Shown piece after piece: positions 1 to 6,442 of a stretch of DNA of 13,486 nucleotides. Numbering within the stretch: position 1 is the stretch's first letter; each line of letters begins with the position of its first letter. The stretch lies in NCBI GenBank assembly GCA_900556865.1, contig USQS01000015.1:1-13486 (forward strand), in the 5' to 3' direction. The position numbers were made by a program, and so were the translations under genes. This DNA comes from an uncultured Clostridium sp. Its GTDB lineage: Bacteria; Bacillota; Clostridia; TANB77; CAG-508. The notes under the pieces are model-generated. The model saw only the letters and a program-made list of their open reading frames with translations, was not told where the DNA came from and ran no database searches.

Positions 1-1
1 T

Positions 2-934
2 GCTATGGCATATAGGAAAATTTATCCAACTATATTTGAGGATTTAGAAACTCAAATACCACAAAGTATTCAAGAAAAAATTACATATCCAGAATTTTTA
101 TATAATGTTCAATCAACAATGCTAGAAGAATACCATAATACAAAAGCAGATGTTTTATATAGAAGTGATAACACATGGGAAAAAGCAACTTATAAAAATG
201 GACAATTGGCATCAAAAAATGGTGGAATATTGAGTCCATATTATACAATGGTAAAAGATAGTGATGGAGCTGAAACAATAGGGCTAATTCAAATGTATGC
301 TCCTAAAGACAAACAAAGTTTAACGGCATATTTAGTTGGAACAGTTAAAGATGGAAAAAATAAACTTGAATTAAAAACTTTGCATTCAGATACCACTATT
401 TTAGGACCAACACAACTTGATATTCAAATTGCACAAGATGAAACTATACAAAGTCAGATTAATAGCCTTAATGTTACAGGTGCAAAAGTTACAAGAAATA
501 TGGTAATTGTTCCTGTAGAAAATACACTTATATATATTGAACCAATTTATCAAACTCTAGTAAATGAAAGTAATTTGCCAGTTTTAAAGAAGGTTGTTGT
601 TGCTTCAGGAAATAAAGTTGCAATTGGTAATGATTTAACAGAAGCAGCTCAAAATTTAATTTCTCAATATGCAACTAATATTGAATTAGAAAATACAGAA
701 GATATTAATGGTCTAATTCAAGCAATAATAAAAGCTAATAATAATTTATCAGATTCTTTAAATGGTAAAAATTGGGAACTTATGGGAACTGATATTAGAA
801 GATTACAAGATTTAGTTAATTCATTAGAGCAACAGATTAAAGAAAGAAAAAAGGAAAGTAGCAAAGAAAATTCGGAAAATACTACTTTACAAAATAGTAT
901 AATTTCAAATGGAAATACAACGATTACAGAATAA
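2..934 (+). CDS. UPF0182 family membrane protein, C-terminal part (5' end cut by the window)
   Basis: The reading frame is open to the window's left edge (codon GCT precedes the first ATG at 5), so this is a partial gene and not a start. About 310 residues remain. They match the extracytoplasmic C-terminal part of the UPF0182/COG1615 proteins, which normally have about seven N-terminal membrane helices and total roughly 900 residues. Family landmarks in order are YPTIFEDLETQIPQSI, the YPEFLYNVQ..YH segment, YYTMVK, GPTQLDIQIAQDETI near residue 138, and the strand-rich VIVPVENTLIYIEPIYQ near residue 168, followed by LPVLKKVVVA. The last 50 or so residues are a charged, Ser/Asn-rich tail with coiled-coil character that I do not recognise. 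The biochemical function of the family is unknown. The gene ends in front of a strong hairpin terminator. Family assignment is confident; no role is claimed. Confidence 0.9.
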   Translation, partial: AMAYRKIYPTIFEDLETQIPQSIQEKITYPEFLYNVQSTMLEEYHNTKADVLYRSDNTWEKATYKNGQLASKNGGILSPYYTMVKDSDGAETIGLIQMYAPKDKQSLTAYLVGTVKDGKNKLELKTLHSDTTILGPTQLDIQIAQDETIQSQINSLNVTGAKVTRNMVIVPVENTLIYIEPIYQTLVNESNLPVLKKVVVASGNKVAIGNDLTEAAQNLISQYATNIELENTEDINGLIQAIIKANNNLSDSLNGKNWELMGTDIRRLQDLVNSLEQQIKERKKESSKENSENTTLQNSIISNGNTTITE

Positions 935-944
935 CAATAAAAAA

Positions 945-987
945 GCGGACTTTAATAATATTAGAACTTATTAATGTCCGCGTTTTT
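945..987 (+). terminator. Intrinsic terminator of the UPF0182 gene
   Basis: A 14-nt arm at 945-958 (GCGGACTTTAATAA) pairs with 968-981 (TTATTAATGTCCGC) with one mismatch, and GTTTTTG follows directly. It lies 10 nt after the stop codon at 932-934. This is a typical rho-independent terminator for the rightward gene. Confidence 0.85.
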
Positions 988-1012
988 GTGTGCGTATATT
1001 GTTATTTTTATA

Positions 1013-1034
1013 AGGAAGTTCGATGAACTTTCCT
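1013..1034. repeat. Short hairpin AGGAAGTTC-GAT-GAACTTTCCT
   Basis: Nine base pairs form between 1013-1021 and 1025-1034 with one bulged T and a 3-nt loop. It sits between two terminators and is followed by no T-run, so it does not read as a terminator itself. Its sequence resembles the intergenic hairpins at 2656-2677 and 9801-9821; see findings. Confidence 0.5.
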
Positions 1035-1043
1035 GTAATGAAT

Positions 1044-1078
1044 AAAAAGCCTAAATAAATATTAATTTTAGGCTTTTT
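1044..1078. terminator. Bidirectional terminator, mainly for the leftward zinc-ribbon gene
   Basis: A perfect 12-bp stem forms from AAAAAGCCTAAA (1044-1055) and TTTAGGCTTTTT (1067-1078) around an 11-nt loop. Both strands show a T-run at the 3' side of the stem. Read leftward it comes 17 nt after the stop of the 1095-1331 gene. Read rightward it backs up the terminator at 945-987. Confidence 0.85.
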
Positions 1079-1094
1079 ATAAATTGAACATATT

Positions 1095-1331
1095 TTAAAA
1101 AAGTTTTTTATATCCTTCAAGACCTGTATAATTTAAAAATCTGTTTAAATTTTTTTCTGAAATACCTGTAGACATAGCTACTTGGTTTAAAGATTTTACT
1201 TCGACACCGTTTTCTTCAACAAATTTTTTGAATGTAGTAAGTTCAAAATTATCTTTTTCTGCACATTTTGGGCATACATTTGCTTTATTTGTATAAAAAG
1301 CCCCACAGCGAGCACATTTTTTTGCTTCCAT
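1095..1331 (-). CDS. Small zinc-ribbon protein with a C-terminal helical (HTH-like) part
   Basis: This is a 78-residue protein. The N-terminus has two CxxC knuckles, CARC at residues 6-9 and CPKC at 20-23, spaced as in a rubredoxin-like zinc ribbon. The rest (about residues 28-78) is helical, and the stretch VAMSTGISEKNLNRFLNYTGLEGY resembles the short helix-turn-helix of YvyF-type (TIGR03826) flagellar-region proteins. It is not close enough to name. The start is well supported: AGGAGG (complement of 1338-1343) lies 6 nt before the ATG at 1331. The gene stands alone, divergent from the aminopeptidase gene, with its own likely promoter and a downstream terminator. A nucleic-acid-binding or regulatory role is an inference from the fold only. 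No flagellar genes are visible nearby. Confidence 0.75.
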   Translation of the reverse strand: MEAKKCARCGAFYTNKANVCPKCAEKDNFELTTFKKFVEENGVEVKSLNQVAMSTGISEKNLNRFLNYTGLEGYKKLF

Positions 1332-1367
1332 AATAGACCTCCTTTTTTAGTATTTCAAATTAAAATT

Positions 1368-1376
1368 ATTTTATCA
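1368..1376 (-). promoter_or_regulatory. Probable extended -10 promoter of the zinc-ribbon gene
   Basis: On the minus strand TGATAAAAT (positions 1376 down to 1368) forms an extended -10 (TG-N-TAAAAT) about 30 nt before the SD sequence. No good -35 box is seen 16-18 bp upstream. The inverted repeat TCACAAA (1374-1380) / TTTGTGA (1402-1408) overlaps it and could be an operator, but repeats this short are common in AT-rich DNA. Confidence 0.4.
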
Positions 1377-1450
1377 CAAATTAAAATAAAATGGAATATT
1401 TTTTGTGAAAAATGTTACAGATTAGTAACTAAAAAAATTTAAGGAAGCAC

Positions 1451-1479
1451 TTGAAATGCTAAAGTATTTTTAGTAAAAT
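1451..1479 (+). promoter_or_regulatory. Sigma-A promoter of the M29 aminopeptidase gene
   Basis: The -35 box is TTGAAA at 1451-1456, the spacer is 17 bp, and the -10 box is TAAAAT at 1474-1479. Transcription should begin near 1486, giving a leader of about 25 nt before the ATG at 1512. Confidence 0.75.
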
Positions 1480-1511
1480 AAAAGAAATTAAAGAATATGG
1501 AGGTTTATAAA

Positions 1512-2630
1512 ATGAGAGATGAAAGAATAGAAAAATTAGCACATAATCTTTTAGATTATTCAATTGGATTAAAAAAAGGTGACCACATTTTAATTGAAAT
1601 GATGGGAGAAAATTCAATTCATTTAGGAAAAGAAATAATAAAACAAGCTGAAATTATGGGAGCATACCCTCACTTTAATATTATAAATTATAGTGTTTTA
1701 AGAGAAATATTAAAGAATTGTTCAGAAGAACAGATAAAAATGTATGCAAAACATGATTTACAAAGAATGCAAGATATGGATGCTTATGTTGGAATTAGTG
1801 CTAACCCTAATACAGCAGAATTAAATGGAATAAATAAAAGTAATTTAGAAATTTATAATAAATATTATACAAAATCAGTTCACATAAAGGAACGTGTTCA
1901 AAATACAAAATGGTGTATATTAAGATATCCAACAAATGCGATGGCTCAAATGAACAATATGAGTTATGAAGAATTTGAAGATTTTTATTTTAATGTATGC
2001 ACAGTAGATTATGCAAAAATGTCAAAAGCTATGGATAATTTGGTGGAATTGATGAATAAAACAAAAAATGTTCATATTATTGGACCAGGGACAGATTTAA
2101 AATTTAGTATTGATGGAATAGTGGCGAAGAAATATATGGGAACATTTAATATACCAGATGGAGAGGTTGCTACAGCACCAGTAAAAACAAGTGTTAATGG
2201 ATATATAACATATAATACAGATACGAGATACAATGGAATACTTTTTAATAATATAAGATTTGAATTTGAAAATGGAAAAATAGTAAAAGCTACTTCAAAT
2301 AAACTTAAAGAAATGAATGCAATTCTTGATACGGATGAAGGTGCAAGATATATAGGAGAATTTGCATTAGGATTAAACCCTTATGTTGAAAAGCCTATGT
2401 GTGATACACTTTTTGATGAAAAAATAAAGGGAAGTTTTCACTTTACACCGGGGGAGGCATTAGAAGAAAGTGATAATGGAAATAGGTCAGCAATTCACTG
2501 GGATATAGTGAATATTCAAACACCAGAATATGGTGGTGGAGAAATTTATTTTGATGATGTTTTAATTAGAAAAGATGGAAGGTTTGTTTTAAAAGAATTA
2601 GAAGAATTAAATCCTGAAAATCTAATCTAA
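1512..2630 (+). CDS. M29 family metallo-aminopeptidase (AmpS/AmpT-like)
   Basis: This is a predicted cytoplasmic metal-dependent exopeptidase that removes N-terminal residues from peptides. The start at 1512 is chosen because GGAGG (1499-1503) lies 8 nt upstream of it; the in-frame ATG at 1497 overlaps this SD and would add five residues. The product has 372 residues, somewhat shorter than the usual ~410. Expected M29 metal ligands are visible: Glu218 (DGEVATAP), Glu283 (GEFALGLNP), His310 (GSFHFTPG), and His329/Asp331 in AIHWD. The position seven residues after His310, where I recall characterised M29 enzymes having a conserved active-site Tyr, is Leu317 (GEALEESD). Activity may therefore be altered. 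The gene has its own promoter and no obvious operon partner. Family assignment is firm; substrate preference is unknown. Confidence 0.9.
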   Translation: MRDERIEKLAHNLLDYSIGLKKGDHILIEMMGENSIHLGKEIIKQAEIMGAYPHFNIINYSVLREILKNCSEEQIKMYAKHDLQRMQDMDAYVGISANPNTAELNGINKSNLEIYNKYYTKSVHIKERVQNTKWCILRYPTNAMAQMNNMSYEEFEDFYFNVCTVDYAKMSKAMDNLVELMNKTKNVHIIGPGTDLKFSIDGIVAKKYMGTFNIPDGEVATAPVKTSVNGYITYNTDTRYNGILFNNIRFEFENGKIVKATSNKLKEMNAILDTDEGARYIGEFALGLNPYVEKPMCDTLFDEKIKGSFHFTPGEALEESDNGNRSAIHWDIVNIQTPEYGGGEIYFDDVLIRKDGRFVLKELEELNPENLI

Positions 2631-2655
2631 AAGAACAAAAATGATTATATTAGAG

Positions 2656-2677
2656 CGGAAAGTCTTTTGACTTTCCG
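2656..2677. repeat. Perfect intergenic hairpin CGGAAAGTC-TTTT-GACTTTCCG
   Basis: A perfect 9-bp stem (2656-2664 with 2669-2677) with a TTTT loop starts 25 nt after the aminopeptidase stop codon. What follows (TAAATTATT) is not a good U-tract, so it is at best a weak terminator for that gene. The core sequence is shared with hairpins at 1013-1034 and 9801-9821. Confidence 0.65.
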
Positions 2678-2728
2678 TAAATTATTCTTGTGCGAAATAA
2701 TAAAAATCGAGAGAATTTTAAAATTAAT

Positions 2729-2757
2729 TTGACAGTTTACGTAAAATTAGATATACT
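2729..2757 (+). promoter_or_regulatory. Consensus sigma-A promoter of obgE with a palindrome in the spacer
   Basis: TTGACA at 2729-2734, a 17-bp spacer and TATACT at 2752-2757 form a near-perfect promoter. It would start transcription near 2764, inside the longer open frame that begins with GTG at 2690. This shows that the upstream part of that frame is not coding. The spacer holds a perfect 10-bp palindrome, TTTACGTAAA (2736-2745), which is a candidate repressor site. Confidence 0.8.
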
Positions 2758-2791
2758 AGTAATGATAAATAAAATTAAGGAAGGAAATAAA

Positions 2792-4063
2792 ATGTTTACA
2801 GATTATACAAAAATAATTATTAAATCAGGAAATGGTGGAAATGGAGCCGTTTCATTTAGAAGGGAAAAATATGTTGCCGCAGGTGGTCCAGATGGTGGAG
2901 ATGGAGGAAAAGGCGGAGATGTGTATTTTAAAGTAGATAAAGACAAAAACACATTAATTGATTTTAGATATAATAAAAAATATAAAGCACAGAATGGAGA
3001 AAATGGTAGTGGCGCAAAATGTACTGGAAAATCTGGAGAGGATATATATATTGGTGTACCAATTGGAACAATTATTAAAGATGCTAAAACTGGAAAGGTG
3101 GTAGCAGATTTATCTACTCCAAACCAAGTAGAACTTGTGCTTCGTGGGGGAAAAGGAGGAAAAGGAAATCAACATTTTGCAACAGCTACAAGACAAGCAC
3201 CAAGATTTTCTCAAGATGGTGAGCCAGGAGAAGAAAAAGAAATTATTTTAGAGCTAAAACTATTGGCAGATGTTGGACTTCTGGGCTTTCCAAATGTTGG
3301 TAAATCAACATTTTTAAGCACTGTTACAGAAGCAAGACCTAAAATTGCAAATTATCAATTTACAACATTAGAACCTAATTTAGGTGTGGTAAAAATAAAT
3401 AATGAATCTTTTGTTATAGCAGATATACCAGGAATTATTGAAGGAGCAAGCAAAGGAGTAGGGCTTGGGCTTAATTTCTTGCGTCATGTTGAAAGGACAA
3501 GACTATTACTTCATGTTATTGATGTTTCTGGTTTAGAAGGAAGAAATCCTATAGAAGATTTTAATATAATAAATAATGAATTAAAACAATATAGCCAAAA
3601 ACTTGCTTCAAGAAAACAAATAATAGTTGCAAGTAAGGCGGATATTGAAAATCAGGAACTATATAAAGAATTAGAAGATTTTGCAAAAAAACAAAATATA
3701 AAAATATTTAAAATTTCTAGTGCGACAAATGAAGGAATAGAAAATCTTTTAAGTTATGTGGCAGAAGAGTTGAAAAAACTTCCAAAAGAAGATTTATATG
3801 AAGAAACAGATAAAGTAATATATACATTAGAAGAAGATAAAAAAGATGAGTTCTTCATAACTAAAGAAAAAAATACTTTCATTCTTACAGGAAAAGCAAT
3901 TGAAAGACTTATGGGAAGAATAAACATTAATGATAATGAGTCTATGTACTATTTCCATAAATGTTTAGAAAACATAGGAGTAAATAAAGCTTTAAAAGAT
4001 AAAGGAATTAAACAAGGTGACATTGTTAAAATTTTAGATTATGAGCTAGAATGGTTTGAGTAA
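2792..4063 (+). CDS. obgE: GTPase ObgE/CgtA, ribosome assembly factor
   Basis: Obg proteins are essential GTPases that bind the 50S precursor and link its maturation to (p)ppGpp and stress responses. The 423-residue length fits (B. subtilis Obg is about 428). The glycine-rich Obg fold covers roughly residues 1-158, with GGPDGGDGGKGG in it. The G domain follows: G1 GFPNVGKS at 165-172, G2 near FTTLEP, G3 DIPG at 211-214, G4 as SKAD at 281-284, and G5 SSAT near 309. A C-terminal OCT domain fills about residues 345-423. The G4 motif has Ser in place of the usual Asn of NKxD. The ATG at 2792 is chosen because AAGGAAGG lies just upstream and the promoter at 2729-2757 excludes the earlier GTG at 2690. 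Transcription appears monocistronic, with a terminator at 4109-4140. Confidence 0.96.
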   Translation: MFTDYTKIIIKSGNGGNGAVSFRREKYVAAGGPDGGDGGKGGDVYFKVDKDKNTLIDFRYNKKYKAQNGENGSGAKCTGKSGEDIYIGVPIGTIIKDAKTGKVVADLSTPNQVELVLRGGKGGKGNQHFATATRQAPRFSQDGEPGEEKEIILELKLLADVGLLGFPNVGKSTFLSTVTEARPKIANYQFTTLEPNLGVVKINNESFVIADIPGIIEGASKGVGLGLNFLRHVERTRLLLHVIDVSGLEGRNPIEDFNIINNELKQYSQKLASRKQIIVASKADIENQELYKELEDFAKKQNIKIFKISSATNEGIENLLSYVAEELKKLPKEDLYEETDKVIYTLEEDKKDEFFITKEKNTFILTGKAIERLMGRININDNESMYYFHKCLENIGVNKALKDKGIKQGDIVKILDYELEWFE

Positions 4064-4108
4064 AAATATTATTAAGGAAGAGGAGTAAATTTATTATAGA
4101 AAAAATTT

Positions 4109-4140
4109 AAAAAGTCAGATTTTGAAATCTGACTTTTTTT
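4109..4140 (+). terminator. Intrinsic terminator of obgE
   Basis: AAAAAGTCAGATT (4109-4121) pairs perfectly with AATCTGACTTTTT (4126-4138) around a 4-nt loop, and the 3' arm runs into seven Ts. It lies 45 nt after the obgE stop. The 45-nt stretch before it holds an SD-like AAGGAAGAGGAG (4074-4085) with no start codon behind it. Confidence 0.92.
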
Positions 4141-4169
4141 AGAAAATTTTTCAAAAGTTACTTAAATTA

Positions 4170-4198
4170 TTGATAAAAAAAATCAATTATAATATAAT
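4170..4198 (+). promoter_or_regulatory. Sigma-A promoter of the transketolase-deacetylase operon
   Basis: The boxes are TTGATA at 4170-4175, a 17-bp spacer, and TATAAT at 4193-4198. Transcription should begin near 4205, about 40 nt before the ATG at 4244. Confidence 0.75.
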
Positions 4199-4243
4199 AT
4201 AAATGTTAATGGAAATAAACAATTAAGAAAGGTTGATGAAATT

Positions 4244-5065
4244 ATGATAGATTTTTTAAGTAACAAAGCTAGAGAAATACGAAAAGATATAATAGAAGAA
4301 GTGTATTATGCGCAATCTGGACATCCCGGGGGATCACTTTCAATAGCTGATATAATGGCAGTGTTATATTTTGATGAACTAAATATAGATGAAAATAATT
4401 TTAATAAAAAAGAAAGAAATAGATTGGTATTATCTAAAGGGCATTGTTCGCCAGCTTTATATGCTGCTTTAGCAGAAAAAGGTATTATAAAAAAAGAAGA
4501 ATTGAAAAATTTTAGAAACATAAATAGCAAACTTCAAGGACATCCAAATATGAATGATGTGCCAGGAGTAGATATGAGTTCAGGCTCATTAGGGCAAGGC
4601 TTATCAGTTGCGGATGGTATGGCAATTTCTGCTAAATTAGATAATTTGGATTATAGAGTATATTGTATTTTGGGAGATGGAGAAATAGAAGAAGGACAAG
4701 TTTGGGAAGCGGCAATGGCAGCAAGTAAATATAAACTTGATAATTTATGTGTAATTGTTGATAATAATAATTTACAAATAGATGGAAAAATAGAAGAAGT
4801 TATGAGTCCATACCCAATAGATAAAAAATTTGAGAGCTTTGGATTTTATACAATAACAATAGATGGAAACAATATAAAACAAATTTTGCAAGCATTTAAA
4901 AAAGCAAAAGAAAACAAAAATAAACCAACATGTATTATAGCAAAAACTATAAAAGGTAAAGGGGTATCTTTTATGGAAGATAAGGCAGAATGGCATGGTA
5001 AAGCACCAAATAAAGAAGAGTTTGAAAAAGCTTTAAGGGGGATATGTTATGAAGATCATAAATAA
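4244..5065 (+). CDS. Transketolase, N-terminal (thiamine pyrophosphate) subunit
   Basis: This is one half of a split transketolase, an enzyme of the non-oxidative pentose phosphate pathway that moves two-carbon units between sugar phosphates. The 273-residue length is complete for an N-terminal subunit. Diphosphate- and Mg-binding features are visible: SGHPGGS with His27, SKGHCSPALY, the second histidine in GHPNMNDVPG, and the TPP motif beginning GDGEIEEG (144-151) and ending in DNNN at 173-176, with the usual spacing of about 30 residues. AAAGG (4228-4232) lies 11 nt before the ATG, which is slightly far. The C-terminal subunit (about 310 residues, pyrimidine-binding and C-terminal domains) normally lies directly downstream but is absent here. 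Instead the last 17 nt overlap a polysaccharide deacetylase gene. Half-enzymes of this kind need their partner, so either it lies elsewhere or this protein does something else. Confidence 0.92.
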   Translation: MIDFLSNKAREIRKDIIEEVYYAQSGHPGGSLSIADIMAVLYFDELNIDENNFNKKERNRLVLSKGHCSPALYAALAEKGIIKKEELKNFRNINSKLQGHPNMNDVPGVDMSSGSLGQGLSVADGMAISAKLDNLDYRVYCILGDGEIEEGQVWEAAMAASKYKLDNLCVIVDNNNLQIDGKIEEVMSPYPIDKKFESFGFYTITIDGNNIKQILQAFKKAKENKNKPTCIIAKTIKGKGVSFMEDKAEWHGKAPNKEEFEKALRGICYEDHK

Positions 5066-5975
5066 AAAAAGATTTTCTTTAGCTGTTTTAATACTTATAA
5101 TATTAATAATATTAGTTATAAGAGGAATAGGAAAGATAGATAAAAAAGAAGCACAGGAAGTTTCTAAAACTAATACTACTCAAGAAGAAAATGTTGAGAG
5201 TACGCCAGTTAAAAGAGATTTGAATAATTTAAAAGAAGACGAAGCTTCCTTTGGGCAAATAGATAAACCAGTATATAAAAAAGAAGAAAAAGAAATAAAA
5301 TTGCCAATAATGATATATCATGCATTTAAAACTCCAGAGCCAGAAGATGATAAATATAAGCTATATAGTACAGAAGCAAGATTTGAGGAAAATGTTACAA
5401 CTTTATTAAATGATGGATATACATTTATAACTTTAGAAGATTTATATAAATATAACCAAGGCAAGATTGGTTTACCAGAAAAAAATATAACAATTACAAT
5501 GGATGATGGATGGATTGGGAGCTATACAGAAGCATTTAATGTAGCCAAAAAGTACAATATTCCTATAACTATTTTTATTGTAGAAAATTTAGTTGGAAGT
5601 GAGGATTATTTTTCTTGGGAACAAGCTAAAGAAATGTATGACACAGGGCTTGTGAAAATTCATGTTCATGGACAAAGACATATAAATGCAACAGATTATT
5701 CAAATACAGCCCAATTGGTAAAAGCATATAATGAAACTCATAGCTTAATTGAAGAAAAGCTAGGAGCAAAGCTTCAAAAAATAATGGCATATCCAGCAGG
5801 TAAAAGTTCTGAAAAAACAATAAGTGCATTAAAAGAAGCTGGATTTGAAGTTCAAGTACAAACAAAATATGGAACAGTAAATAAAAGTACAAGTTTAAAT
5901 TTAACAAATTTAGGAAGAATAAGAGGAGAAAGAGCAAGTGGGCAAAGTATTTTAAAAACAATAAATAGCAAATAA
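5049..5975 (+). CDS. Membrane-anchored polysaccharide deacetylase (NodB domain)
   Basis: This is a predicted surface enzyme removing N- or O-acetyl groups from a cell-wall or exopolysaccharide sugar. The 308-residue protein starts with MKIINKKR, then a hydrophobic signal-anchor helix at about residues 9-27 without a clear cleavage site or lipobox. A charged low-complexity linker runs to about residue 75, and a carbohydrate esterase 4 (NodB) domain follows. Motif 1 is TMDDGW with Asp152/Asp153. Motif 2 is HGQRH with metal-binding His207 and His211. Motif 3 is MAYPAG, close to the YPxG form of PgaB-like enzymes. The ATG at 5049 follows AAGGGGG (5035-5041) by 7 nt and overlaps the end of the transketolase gene by 17 nt, so the two are probably translationally coupled. 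The stop lies only 9 nt from the stop of the convergent rimI gene. Substrate is unknown. Confidence 0.88.
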   Translation: MKIINKKRFSLAVLILIILIILVIRGIGKIDKKEAQEVSKTNTTQEENVESTPVKRDLNNLKEDEASFGQIDKPVYKKEEKEIKLPIMIYHAFKTPEPEDDKYKLYSTEARFEENVTTLLNDGYTFITLEDLYKYNQGKIGLPEKNITITMDDGWIGSYTEAFNVAKKYNIPITIFIVENLVGSEDYFSWEQAKEMYDTGLVKIHVHGQRHINATDYSNTAQLVKAYNETHSLIEEKLGAKLQKIMAYPAGKSSEKTISALKEAGFEVQVQTKYGTVNKSTSLNLTNLGRIRGERASGQSILKTINSK

Positions 5976-5984
5976 TAATAGCAA

Positions 5985-6434
5985 TTAAGAGTTATTATAA
6001 TAACACATTAAAATTGCATCTGAATTTTTATAATATTTTTTTCGTAAGCCAACCTGCGTAAAACCAAATTTGGTATATAAATTAATTGCAATTTTATTTT
6101 TAGAGCTAACTTCTAAATGTATTTTTTTGATATTATTTTCTACACAGTAAGTAATTAAATATTTCATAAGTATAGAGGAAAGATGTTTTCCTCTATAACT
6201 TTTTTTAATCACAATATTTGTTATTTCTGCTTCATCTAAAACTATTAAAATTCCTGCAAAACCTATAATTTCATCAGCTAGTTTTAGAACAAAGTATTTT
6301 GAATTTGAATTTTTTAGTTCAGAACTTAAAATATTATAATTCCAAAAATCATCAAATTCATCTTCTAAAATATTTTTTATAGTATCTAAATCTTTAATAG
6401 ACATTTTAGATATTTTTACTTCATTTAAATTCAT
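5985..6434 (-). CDS. rimI: GNAT N-acetyltransferase, RimI-like
   Basis: This belongs to the GNAT superfamily. RimI acetylates the N-terminus of ribosomal protein S18 in E. coli, and its gene is a frequent partner of tsaB/tsaE/tsaD. With the start at 6434 the protein has 149 residues. The acetyl-CoA loop is YRGKHLSSILM, where the usual RxxGxG/A pattern has His and Ser substitutions. The C-terminal part HLEVSSKNKIAINLYTKFGF is the RimI hallmark, followed by GLRKKYY. An upstream ATG at 6446 overlaps the tsaB stop (ATGA), but there the SD AAAGGA would touch the start codon directly. From 6434 the SD is 12 nt away, so this is the likelier start, with moderate certainty. It is the third gene of the tsaE-tsaB-rimI operon. 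The true substrate is inferred from family and context. Confidence 0.85.
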   Translation of the reverse strand: MNLNEVKISKMSIKDLDTIKNILEDEFDDFWNYNILSSELKNSNSKYFVLKLADEIIGFAGILIVLDEAEITNIVIKKSYRGKHLSSILMKYLITYCVENNIKKIHLEVSSKNKIAINLYTKFGFTQVGLRKKYYKNSDAILMCYYNNS

Positions 6435-6442
6435 TTTTAATC

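Noticed and set aside
1414..1429. GTTAC-N6-GTAAC inverted repeat as a specific operator
   Set aside because: Only 5 bp per arm in very AT-rich sequence; not distinguishable from chance on this sequence alone.
1497..1511. Aminopeptidase start at ATG 1497
   Set aside because: This ATG overlaps the GGAGG that serves the ATG at 1512, and it has no SD of its own.
2690..2791. A 34-codon N-terminal extension of ObgE starting at GTG 2690
   Set aside because: The stretch contains a consensus promoter (2729-2757), and the Obg fold starts at the ATG at 2792, which has its own SD.
5626..5961. A 111-codon antisense open frame opposite the deacetylase gene
   Set aside because: Its composition is that of a complementary shadow (Leu/Phe runs), with no recognisable domain or SD.
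5991..6004. Perfect 14-bp palindrome GTTATTATAATAAC near the rimI stop, as a terminator or operator
   Set aside because: It has no loop or T-run, is nearly all A/T, and encodes the YYNN residues of the RimI C-terminus; chance and codon use explain it.
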